NCBI GenBank assembly: GCA_902762955.1
Contig: CACWQH010000003.1
Span: forward strand, 1 to 64,000
Direction: 5' to 3'
From: an uncultured Lachnospiraceae bacterium
Lineage (GTDB): Bacteria; Bacillota; Clostridia; Lachnospirales; Lachnospiraceae
DNA: 64,000 nt
Shown one piece after another: positions 24,157 through 31,228 of this stretch. The position numbers and the translations under genes are program-made. Position 1 is the stretch's first letter, and the number at the start of each line of letters is the position of its first letter. The notes under the pieces are model-generated. The model saw nothing but the letters and a program-made list of their open reading frames with translations. It made no database searches and was not told where the DNA came from.

Positions 24157-25200
24157 ATGGGATTAGAAGAATATAAGGGCGTATATGTCTTTGCACAGCA
24201 GGTTGATAACGTTTTAAGTAACATTTCCTTCGAATTAATCGGTGAAGGTAAGAGACTTGCTAAGGATTTAGATACAGATGTAACAGCAGTTTTAGTAGGT
24301 TCAGGTGTTAAGGCGCTTGCAGATGAGCTTGCTGCTTATGGTGCAGACAAGGTTATCGTTGTAGATGATCCTGAGCTTAAGAATTACAGAACTGAGCCAT
24401 ATGCACATGCACTTGCTTCAGTTATTAATGAGTACAAGCCTGAGATTTTCTTGGTTGGTGCAACTGCTATCGGTAGAGATTTAGGTCCTACTGTATCAGC
24501 AAGAGTGGCAACAGGTCTTACTGCAGACTGTACTTCACTTGAGATAGGTGATTTCCCTATCAATCCAATTCCGGGACAGGAGCAGAAGCATAATCAGCTT
24601 CTTATGACTCGTCCTGCATTTGGTGGTAACACTATAGCAACTATCGCTTGTCCGGATAATCGTCCACAGATGGCTACAGTTCGTCCGGGCGTTATGCAGA
24701 AGCTTGACAAGGTTGAAGGAGCTAAAGCAGAGGTTATCGAGTTCAATCCTGGATTTACTCCAAATAACAGATATGTAGAGATTCTTGAGGTTTCTAAGGC
24801 TGTTTCGGATATCAAGGATATCATGGATGCTAAGATTCTTGTATCAGGAGGACGTGGTGTTGGTTCACCTGAGAACTTCAAGCTTCTTGAGGATTTGGCA
24901 GAGGCTATCGGCGGACAGGTTTCATGTTCACGTGCCGTTGTTGATTCAGGCTGGAAGCCAAAGGAACTTCAGGTTGGTCAGACAGGTAAGACTGTTCGTC
25001 CAAATGTTTATTTTGCAATCGGTATTTCAGGTGCTATTCAGCACGTTGCAGGTATGGAGGAGTCTGATATCATCATCGCAATCAACAAGGATGAGGATGC
25101 TCCAATCTTTGATGTAGCTGACTACGGTGTAGTTGGTGACCTCAACAAGATTGTACCGGCACTTACTGAGGCAATCAAAGCAGAGATAGCTAATAAGTAA
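24157..25200 (+). CDS. etfA: Electron transfer flavoprotein, alpha subunit
   Basis: EtfA binds the shuttle FAD and passes electrons between EtfB and Bcd. The C-terminal FAD domain shows VSGGRGVGSPENF, SRAVVDSGW, QVGQTGKTVRP and FDVADYGVVGDL. I chose ATG 24157, giving MGLEEYKGVYVFAQQ, because homologues start a few residues before the YKGVYVFAEQ-like strand and GTGGTGA upstream can serve as ribosome site. GTG codons at 24145 and 24148 are alternatives adding three or four residues. It is the last operon gene; a strong terminator follows at once. Confidence 0.95.
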   Translation: MGLEEYKGVYVFAQQVDNVLSNISFELIGEGKRLAKDLDTDVTAVLVGSGVKALADELAAYGADKVIVVDDPELKNYRTEPYAHALASVINEYKPEIFLVGATAIGRDLGPTVSARVATGLTADCTSLEIGDFPINPIPGQEQKHNQLLMTRPAFGGNTIATIACPDNRPQMATVRPGVMQKLDKVEGAKAEVIEFNPGFTPNNRYVEILEVSKAVSDIKDIMDAKILVSGGRGVGSPENFKLLEDLAEAIGGQVSCSRAVVDSGWKPKELQVGQTGKTVRPNVYFAIGISGAIQHVAGMEESDIIIAINKDEDAPIFDVADYGVVGDLNKIVPALTEAIKAEIANK

Positions 25201-25249
25201 AAAAACTATGTTCATCCGCACTTCGTGCGGATGAACATAGTTTTTTTTA
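25201..25249. terminator. Strong bidirectional terminator after etfA
   Basis: A perfect stem of 16 bp, CTATGTTCATCCGCAC (25206-25221) against its complement (25225-25240) with a TTC loop, is flanked by A5 and T8. The minus-strand gene ends at 25247 inside its T-run, so it serves both directions. Confidence 0.95.
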
Positions 25250-26116
25250 TTTCATTTGCAAATTTGTAATGTATTTCATATCCACCCATTCGTCCGGGGT
25301 TAAGTGGTAGTATTTTATTCCGGAGCTCGAATGATTGATATAGAAGGTATTATCAGCATCTATATAGAGTATAAGGGGTTCTTCTTCGTTATCGTATATT
25401 AATTTTATGTAATTCATTTCATCAAAATTCACCTCATCGGGATAATCACAGTATCCGAATGTTGTATTTAGATTCTTCTGTAATGCATTAACGTCTTTTA
25501 TTTCTGTCTCGGTATTATTATTTATATCCACGTAATAGGCACTTGATGGTGCTGGTATGTTTATTGTGTATGAACGATTAAATAAGTTGTTTAGTGATAT
25601 GCTTTGTTTGTATTCATAGGATATGTTAAGGCTTTCATCGACTGTTACGCGATACACATGAATTTCATCCACATCACCGATTATTTTAATTAGAATGTTT
25701 GTGGTACCTTGTTTTTTGGCAGTAAATAAAAATCCTGTTTTCTTGCCGATTTTAAATCTTTCCTTGGAAAATTCTTTTGATAGCTTTATTACATCGGCAT
25801 CTTCTATTATGCAATCACCAAATCCGAAATCTTCACTCGCAGATAGATTATTATTGGTATGAATAACATACAACTCTTTTCCGGATGATTTTGTTTCGAG
25901 ATTATTATAGCTGATTGAATTATATACACAGTAGATGAAAAGAGCGGTAAGCAGTGATATGTTTACTGCATTCCAGATACGACTTATAATCAATAATATT
26001 TTTTTATTGTTTTTCTTGGCCTGTTTTGATAAAACTATGGGTATAATAATAGGTATAAGTGGGGTTAAAAATAAAACATATAAAAAGTATCCGATTATAG
26101 TTACAAATTCTAACAT
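25247..26116 (-). CDS. Membrane-anchored protein of unknown function
   Basis: The 289-residue protein has two membrane helices near the N-terminus (about residues 5-29 and 42-67), then a long soluble domain, predicted outside, rich in Asn, Ile and Tyr with beta-strand-like segments. I recognise no family or active site. It converges with etfA on a shared terminator. Its neighbour 26186-26992 is on the same strand, upstream and also membrane-anchored, so the two may form one unit. Confidence 0.65.
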   Translation of the reverse strand: MLEFVTIIGYFLYVLFLTPLIPIIIPIVLSKQAKKNNKKILLIISRIWNAVNISLLTALFIYCVYNSISYNNLETKSSGKELYVIHTNNNLSASEDFGFGDCIIEDADVIKLSKEFSKERFKIGKKTGFLFTAKKQGTTNILIKIIGDVDEIHVYRVTVDESLNISYEYKQSISLNNLFNRSYTINIPAPSSAYYVDINNNTETEIKDVNALQKNLNTTFGYCDYPDEVNFDEMNYIKLIYDNEEEPLILYIDADNTFYINHSSSGIKYYHLTPDEWVDMKYITNLQMK

Positions 26117-26185
26117 TATATATGACCTCCCAAGCGAAAAATCTTATCTGATTATTAGATAAAAAAGAATCTGTTTTGGTCGATT

Positions 26186-26992
26186 TTATTTGTTACCCTC
26201 AATAAATTCTCTTACTTCGTCAGGATTGTTTCCAATTAAAAGAGGCTCAACATTGTTTTTTGTAGAAAATAGCCTGTAACCTTCGATACTGCCGTATTCA
26301 AGATAAAAGTTTTCGTCTATAGGATAGTAATCGTGCACTATGCCGAAACCTGTTGTTGAGAACAAATAATATGAGAAATATAATTTTGCAGTTATGCTTT
26401 CAGATACTTCTTTAGGCAGACTGTTTCTTACAGCGTCAGTGCTTGTGGCAGTATCGTTTTTCCATGCTTTAGATATAGCATCGTTTATTGTGTCTTTATC
26501 TTCGCCGGCATAGGTGATGATATCATCTATTGTAAGTGTGTGTAATGTAATGTATTCTTTTAGTGCATCAAGTCCTTCTGTATTGTATTCTTCGCTGTCA
26601 ATTACTATGTTGTCGCCGTGAAACTGAAAGGTTATTCTGTCGGCAGGGTAGGTTGGTATATATGTTATGTCAAAGCTTTTTTCGTCGTCAGAGTTCTTTT
26701 TTACTTTTGATTTTATTTTTATATCACCAAGAAGCTTATATATTTCTTCGTTTGTCTCGCCAAATATATACATGCCGTATAGTATGTCCTGCTCATAGTC
26801 GTAATAGTTATTGAGCGTTCCATAGTAATAAGAACCGTCCTCAGAAGTTGGATTTACGGTTTTGTATGAGTCAAGCTCGCGCAGGTAGTGATTGTTATAT
26901 TTGTTTTGAGCTGTAAAATATATAGCAAAAAATATTATCAATATAAGAATTACAGCGAGTATAGATAAGAATTTTATTTTTTGTTTTTTCAT
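26186..26992 (-). CDS. Single-helix anchored extracytoplasmic protein of unknown function
   Basis: The 268-residue protein starts MKKQKIKFLSILAVILIL, a basic stretch then one hydrophobic helix (residues 6-27) and a soluble domain outside with many Tyr, Asp and Asn. No lipobox cysteine is seen, so it is anchored rather than a lipoprotein. The ATG at 26992 is preceded by GAGG; an ATG 30 bp further out lacks a site. No known domain is recognised. It is read in the same direction as the gene at 25247-26116, 69 bp apart. Confidence 0.68.
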   Translation of the reverse strand: MKKQKIKFLSILAVILILIIFFAIYFTAQNKYNNHYLRELDSYKTVNPTSEDGSYYYGTLNNYYDYEQDILYGMYIFGETNEEIYKLLGDIKIKSKVKKNSDDEKSFDITYIPTYPADRITFQFHGDNIVIDSEEYNTEGLDALKEYITLHTLTIDDIITYAGEDKDTINDAISKAWKNDTATSTDAVRNSLPKEVSESITAKLYFSYYLFSTTGFGIVHDYYPIDENFYLEYGSIEGYRLFSTKNNVEPLLIGNNPDEVREFIEGNK

Positions 26993-27064
26993 TTTGTATA
27001 CCTCTTTATTTTTCAAAATCAAATGTTATTTCATATATTAGATTATTATATATCAAAAATCATA

Positions 27065-27129
27065 TTTGAACAATCAAAACAAAGCGTATTTTGACTATAA
27101 AACAAATTGTGTTTGAACAATCAAAACAA
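27065..27129. repeat. Two copies of an 18-bp repeat upstream of a promoter
   Basis: TTTGAACAATCAAAACAA is present at 27065-27082 and again, identically, at 27112-27129, start to start 47 bp. The second copy ends four bases before a consensus-like -35. The repeats lie in the divergent spacer between the membrane protein (minus) and the YunG-Nudix gene (plus). They look like a double operator. Confidence 0.8.
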
Positions 27130-27133
27130 CTGA

Positions 27134-27162
27134 TTGATTTAGAAAAGTTGCTTTGCTATAAT
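27134..27162 (+). promoter_or_regulatory. Promoter of the YunG-Nudix gene
   Basis: TTGATT (27134-27139) and TATAAT (27157-27162) are separated by exactly 17 bp. The leader to the gene (about 75 nt) contains GGCAATG/CATTGCC arms at 27172-27178 and 27202-27208 that can pair around a 23-nt loop. Confidence 0.75.
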
Positions 27163-27245
27163 GAACGCATGGGCAATGAACATATCTTCTTTATAAATAA
27201 GCATTGCCTTAAGGCTTTAATTTGTGTTGAAGGGATTAAATTTAA

Positions 27246-28172
27246 ATGAAAGAATATAATTTCTACGGATGGGAGCAGGCAGATGTGCCGGCTTTGATTG
27301 ATACATATAAGGGAATAAGTACACCGCGTGATTTATATGATGTGTTATCAGATATTTGGTGTGAATATACTTGTGCGCCACGTTTGAGAAAAGAGTGGTC
27401 AGCTGACAATAAAACTCTTGGTCAGTGCTCGATTACGGCATTTCTGGTACAGGATATATTTGGCGGTGAGGTATATGGCATACTTCGTCCGGGTGGAAAT
27501 TATCACTGTTATAATGTAGTCGGTGATAAGAAGTTTGATCTGACAAGTGAGCAGTTTGGGGATGAGGTACTTTATTATGACGATAATCCCATACAGACGC
27601 GAGAGGTTCATTTTGCCAGGGAAGAGAAAAGATTAAGATATGAATATCTGAAAAAAGAATTATTGAAAACTACAAATGCATATAACACAAGTGTCAAAAG
27701 CCCAAGTGCAAAAAGTGAGCATACAACCCTTTGCTACATAATTAAGGATGGCAAGGTGCTTATGATGCTTCGCAATAAGAAAAAGCAGGATATCAATCAA
27801 AATAAATGGATAGGCGTGGGAGGACATTTTGAACACGGCGAAAGTCTGGATGAATGCCTTCTAAGAGAGGTTAAAGAGGAAACCGGACTTGTGCTTACAA
27901 GCTATAAGGCAAGGGGCATCGTTACATTTTGCTATAAGGATGTGGTGGAATATATGCATCTTTATACTGCCGATCAATATGAGGGCGAGCTTTCTGTCTG
28001 TAATGAGGGAGAGCTTTCCTGGATTGATAAGGATAAGGTTATGGACTTGAATATCTGGGAGGGTGACCGGATATTTCTAAAGCTTTTACTTGAGGATGCA
28101 GGATATTTTTCGCTAAAGCTTGTCTATGATGATGAGGGAAGGCTTATAGATAAGCATCTCGTTATTAATTGA
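27246..28172 (+). CDS. YunG-like Cys/His/Asp domain fused to a Nudix hydrolase
   Basis: Two-domain protein of 308 residues. Residues 1-145 resemble the YunG family: GQCSITAFLVQDIFGG (C61), GGNYHCYNVV (H87) and KFDLTSEQF (D98), an ordered Cys, His, Asp set as in papain/transglutaminase-like folds. Residues 158-308 are a Nudix hydrolase whose box fits the consensus exactly: G193, E199, then R207-E208 through E211-E212 and G214. It is of the 8-oxo-dGTPase/MutT type, judged by the surroundings (WIGVGGHFEHGE). Cytosolic nucleotide clean-up is likely for the C-terminal part; the N-terminal part has no proven activity. It has its own promoter with a repeated operator-like site. Confidence 0.85.
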   Translation: MKEYNFYGWEQADVPALIDTYKGISTPRDLYDVLSDIWCEYTCAPRLRKEWSADNKTLGQCSITAFLVQDIFGGEVYGILRPGGNYHCYNVVGDKKFDLTSEQFGDEVLYYDDNPIQTREVHFAREEKRLRYEYLKKELLKTTNAYNTSVKSPSAKSEHTTLCYIIKDGKVLMMLRNKKKQDINQNKWIGVGGHFEHGESLDECLLREVKEETGLVLTSYKARGIVTFCYKDVVEYMHLYTADQYEGELSVCNEGELSWIDKDKVMDLNIWEGDRIFLKLLLEDAGYFSLKLVYDDEGRLIDKHLVIN

Positions 28173-28205
28173 CGGTTTACATAACTTTTTGTTTCGGAGG
28201 ATGCT

Positions 28206-28940
28206 ATGTTTAGAGAAGTTACCATGGAGGAAATTTCCGATGGAAGAACCTATGAATTAAATGACATGGTTAAATGCGATACCGGCGACTGTAAGAATTG
28301 CCATAAGTGCTGCACCGGAATGGGTTCATCGGTGATAATAGATCCATTTGATGTCTGGAGATTAAAAAATGAACTTAAGCTTGGCTTTGAGGAGCTTTTG
28401 CAAAAGGGATATATTGAGCTTAATATGGTAGATGGTTTGATTCTCCCGAATCTTAGAATGAATGAGAAGAATGCCTGTTCATTTTTGGATGATAACGGAA
28501 GATGCAGCATACATAAGGCCAGACCCGGGATTTGCAGGATATTTCCGCTTGGAAGGGTTTATGATGATAAGGGCTTTAAGTATTTTGTTCAAAAAGGACA
28601 GTGCTTTAAAGAAAAAAGTCTTGTAAAAATCAAGGTTAAGAAGTGGATTGATACGGATGGACTTTCAAAAAATCAGGAATATGTTTTAAAATGGCATGAT
28701 TTTATAAGAGCTGTCGGAGAAAAGATGATTAAGCTCAGGGACAGTGGCAGAGGTGAGATGCTTAATGATATAGCCATGTACGTTCTAAATGAGTTTTTTG
28801 TCAAGGATTTTGAAATTGATGATAAAAATATAACTGATGAAAATAATTATAGAAAAGGTGATGATTGTGACATTACAGATATTTATTATATAATTTCAAA
28901 CAGAATTGAAGTTGCCTATGAAAATATATTGAAAGTATAA
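28206..28940 (+). CDS. YkgJ-family cysteine-cluster protein
   Basis: The 244-residue cytosolic protein of the YkgJ/UPF0153 group is thought to bind zinc or an iron-sulfur cluster. The signature cysteines are in CKNCHKCCTGMG near residue 30, then CSFLDDNGRCSIHKARPGICRIFPLG near 97-122, and a further C in KGQCF. The C-terminal 100 residues are acidic and helical. It lies 33 bp after the Nudix gene with GGAGG before the ATG, so it is probably co-transcribed. Function unknown; a link to nucleotide repair is not established. Confidence 0.85.
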   Translation: MFREVTMEEISDGRTYELNDMVKCDTGDCKNCHKCCTGMGSSVIIDPFDVWRLKNELKLGFEELLQKGYIELNMVDGLILPNLRMNEKNACSFLDDNGRCSIHKARPGICRIFPLGRVYDDKGFKYFVQKGQCFKEKSLVKIKVKKWIDTDGLSKNQEYVLKWHDFIRAVGEKMIKLRDSGRGEMLNDIAMYVLNEFFVKDFEIDDKNITDENNYRKGDDCDITDIYYIISNRIEVAYENILKV

Positions 28941-29022
28941 TGCGAGCGAAGGTTAATAAATTTTATATAATAGATATAACTATGAACAAGAAAAAAATAA
29001 TAATAAAAAGTGAGGATGAAAT

Positions 29023-29715
29023 ATGCTTGGAATAATCGGTGCAATGGATGAAGAAGTAAGCAAGTTAAAAGAGGCTATGGAAGAGGTTGAAATAACTAAA
29101 AAGGCTTCAATGGATTTTTATAAGGGCAAGATGTCCGGAAAGGATGTAGTTGTGGTTCGTTCGGGCATAGGCAAGGTAAATGCCGGAATGTGTACTCAGA
29201 TTCTTTCAGATTTATATGGCGTTGATGCAGTTATCAATACAGGTATAGCCGGAAGTTTAAATGCTGATATAGATATAGGTGATATAGTTCTTTCCACTGA
29301 TGCACTTCAGCATGATATGGATGCAACAGGCTTCGGGTATGAGCCGGGAGTTATACCGCGTATGGAAACATCGACATTTATAGCTGATGAAAAATTAAGA
29401 AGTATAGCAAAGGAATGTTGTGTGAGGGTTAATCCTGATATTAATGTGTTTGAAGGAAGAGTAGTAAGCGGAGACCAGTTTATCTCAGATAAGGCGGTTA
29501 AAGACAGAATTGTAAAAAGCTTTGCGGGCTTTTGTACTGAGATGGAGGGTGCAGCTATAGCTCAGGCAGCTTATCTCAATAAAATTCCTTTCCTTATTAT
29601 AAGAGCGATATCGGATAAGGCGGATGACAGTGCTACAGAGGATTATCCGACCTTTGAAAAGAAAGCTATAGAGCACAGCGTTAAATTGGTTAAAGCCATC
29701 GTGGAAGAATATTAA
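29023..29715 (+). CDS. mtnN: 5'-methylthioadenosine/S-adenosylhomocysteine nucleosidase
   Basis: MtnN cleaves adenine from methylthioadenosine and S-adenosylhomocysteine, feeding LuxS. The 230-residue protein has the opening IGIIGAMDEE-like MLGIIGAMDEEVSKL, the NTGIAGSLN strand, the purine-site segment EMEGAAIAQAAYLN and the catalytic-loop RAISDKADDSA, all standard. The luxS gene is about 100 bp downstream. Confidence 0.95.
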   Translation: MLGIIGAMDEEVSKLKEAMEEVEITKKASMDFYKGKMSGKDVVVVRSGIGKVNAGMCTQILSDLYGVDAVINTGIAGSLNADIDIGDIVLSTDALQHDMDATGFGYEPGVIPRMETSTFIADEKLRSIAKECCVRVNPDINVFEGRVVSGDQFISDKAVKDRIVKSFAGFCTEMEGAAIAQAAYLNKIPFLIIRAISDKADDSATEDYPTFEKKAIEHSVKLVKAIVEEY

Positions 29716-29750
29716 ATTAACTGCTTTTTTATATATAGCTAAAAACAATA

Positions 29751-29779
29751 ATGATTTTAATAGCTTATTATGTTATACT
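29751..29779 (+). promoter_or_regulatory. Extended -10 promoter before luxS
   Basis: TGT-TATACT at 29771-29779 is an extended -10 with ATGATT 17 bp upstream as a weak -35. It allows luxS to be expressed apart from mtnN. Confidence 0.45.
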
Positions 29780-29817
29780 TGAAAAAGAAAATTATTTAGT
29801 TGAAGGGAGATAATGAA

Positions 29818-30342
29818 ATGGACTTAATTCCAAGTTTTTCCGTTGACCACACTAAGATTGTTCCGGGAATATTTACCAGCAGGGTGGACGTTCTTGGCGA
29901 TCAGAAGGTTACTACCTATGACGTGAGAGTCACAAGACCTAACATAGAGCCTGCCGTTGAGGTGGCAGCGATGCATACACTGGAGCATATTATCGCTACA
30001 TACTTAAGAAATGATCCTGATTGGAAGGATGAGATTATCTACTGGGGACCTATGGGATGTCTGACAGGATTTTATCTTATCATGAAGGGTAACCGTGAAC
30101 CAAAGGATATCTATGATTTGGTTCTTAGAGCCTTTAAATCGGTTGAGGAATCAGAGGAGGTTCCGGGTGCTTCGGCAGTAAACTGCGGCAATTACCTGAT
30201 GCACAATCTTGAGATTGCCAAGTGGTATGCACGTAAATTTGCCGGTTATCTCTCTGAAAACGAAGGCAAGTCTGAAATCTTTGAGTATCCAAGGTCAGAA
30301 AGATTCGTGACTGAGGACGGTCGTCAATTCTTTGATTCTTAA
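29818..30342 (+). CDS. luxS: S-ribosylhomocysteine lyase
   Basis: LuxS splits S-ribosylhomocysteine into homocysteine and DPD, the precursor of AI-2. The 174-residue metalloenzyme has HTLEH (H53, H57), the catalytic cysteine C81 in GPMGC and the third metal ligand C123 in VNCGNY. The ATG at 29818 follows AGGGAGA; a TTG 18 bp upstream in frame would overlap that site. With mtnN it forms the two-step S-adenosylhomocysteine salvage route. Quorum signalling may be a by-product; no AI-2 receptor is in the window. Confidence 0.96.
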   Translation: MDLIPSFSVDHTKIVPGIFTSRVDVLGDQKVTTYDVRVTRPNIEPAVEVAAMHTLEHIIATYLRNDPDWKDEIIYWGPMGCLTGFYLIMKGNREPKDIYDLVLRAFKSVEESEEVPGASAVNCGNYLMHNLEIAKWYARKFAGYLSENEGKSEIFEYPRSERFVTEDGRQFFDS

Positions 30343-30682
30343 AAAAGAGTATAAGGATAAAGGCAAATTATTTTAGAAAGTATGAATTGCATAACTGTTT
30401 AGTTATTATAATAATATGTGGTGAATTAAAAGGACAAAATTTGGTTTATTAACCTGATTTTGCCCTTTTTGGTTTACATAACCAATGTTGGTTTACATAA
30501 AAATGATACTATTTGTGTCATTTTGGAAAAAATCTTGACTAAGAATATAAAATTATATAATCTTAAATTATAGATGTGTATTGAAATTGTTAAAAAGCAA
30601 GTCGCATCTACAGTTGAAGGGTGTGTTAAAGGGTATGAAATAAGTAATGTAAAATGTATGTGACAATTTGGAGGTTAAAATT
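30343..30682. other. Intergenic region with terminator, direct repeat and promoter
   Basis: The 340-bp gap holds a luxS terminator (30428-30471), two GGTTTACATAA repeats at 30471-30481 and 30490-30500, and a promoter-like TTGACT (30535-30540) / TATAAT (30556-30561) with a short 15-bp spacer. A leader of about 115 nt then runs to the small gene. I see no RNA family that I know. Confidence 0.6.
30428..30471 (+). terminator. luxS terminator
   Basis: AAAAGGaCAAAAT (30428-30440) pairs with ATTTTGcCCTTTT (30457-30469), one mismatch, and the right arm ends in T5. Confidence 0.75.
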
Positions 30683-30889
30683 ATGGAGGAGAAAAAAGAA
30701 AAATATACTAAAGACAATGAAACAAATGAAAACAGTCAGGAGGATAATAAAACTGACAAAAAAAAGAAGAAACTGAATTACAGTGCATATTATAATGATA
30801 TTATAGTAAGAGAGCAGCCTTTTTATAATTCTGATAAATCTATTAAAGGTAAATATACTCCTTTTGGGAAACAGGAGTGGTTTAAATAA
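30683..30889 (+). CDS. Small highly charged protein of unknown function
   Basis: The 68-residue hydrophilic peptide is Lys, Glu and Asn rich for its first 35 residues (EEKKEKYTKDNETNENSQED), then has a more ordered aromatic end, LNYSAYYNDIIVREQPFYN. No signal or membrane segment is present. The ATG at 30683 follows GGAGG at 30670-30674. It is isolated between long non-coding gaps with its own promoter-like sequence. I do not recognise it. Coding status rests on ribosome site, promoter and biased C-terminal sequence only. Confidence 0.5.
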   Translation: MEEKKEKYTKDNETNENSQEDNKTDKKKKKLNYSAYYNDIIVREQPFYNSDKSIKGKYTPFGKQEWFK

Positions 30890-31228
30890 CTTTACTATTC
30901 ATATTTTCATTAAAATATCCGATATATCCGTTGGAGATTTATATTTTTAAATTATTTTTTTGTTCAAAATATTGCAAAATAATTTCAATAATACAAAATG
31001 CACCACTTTGAACAAAAAAAATACCATATTTTGTAGAATTTTATAAAAAAGTATTTTATTTTTATTAATAATGTGGTATAATTCCTTATATTATGGCGTA
31101 AAAGACGTATTTTTATGCCTAAAAACCATGAGAATCAAACATGCTTTTTTAGAGAATGCAGAAATTTTAATAAATGTAGCTGTTAAACGTTTTATCAGGT
31201 AAATTAATTAAAATAATGAGGTGAAGAG
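30890..31228. other. Long A/T-rich intergenic leader of the surface protein gene
   Basis: The 339-bp gap contains TATAAT at 31077-31082 as a -10 candidate without a clear -35, then a hairpin GGCGTAAAA (31095-31103) with TTTTTATGCC (31110-31119) at the expected transcript start. No other gene or known RNA is visible. A regulatory 5' leader of about 140 nt is likely. Confidence 0.5.
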
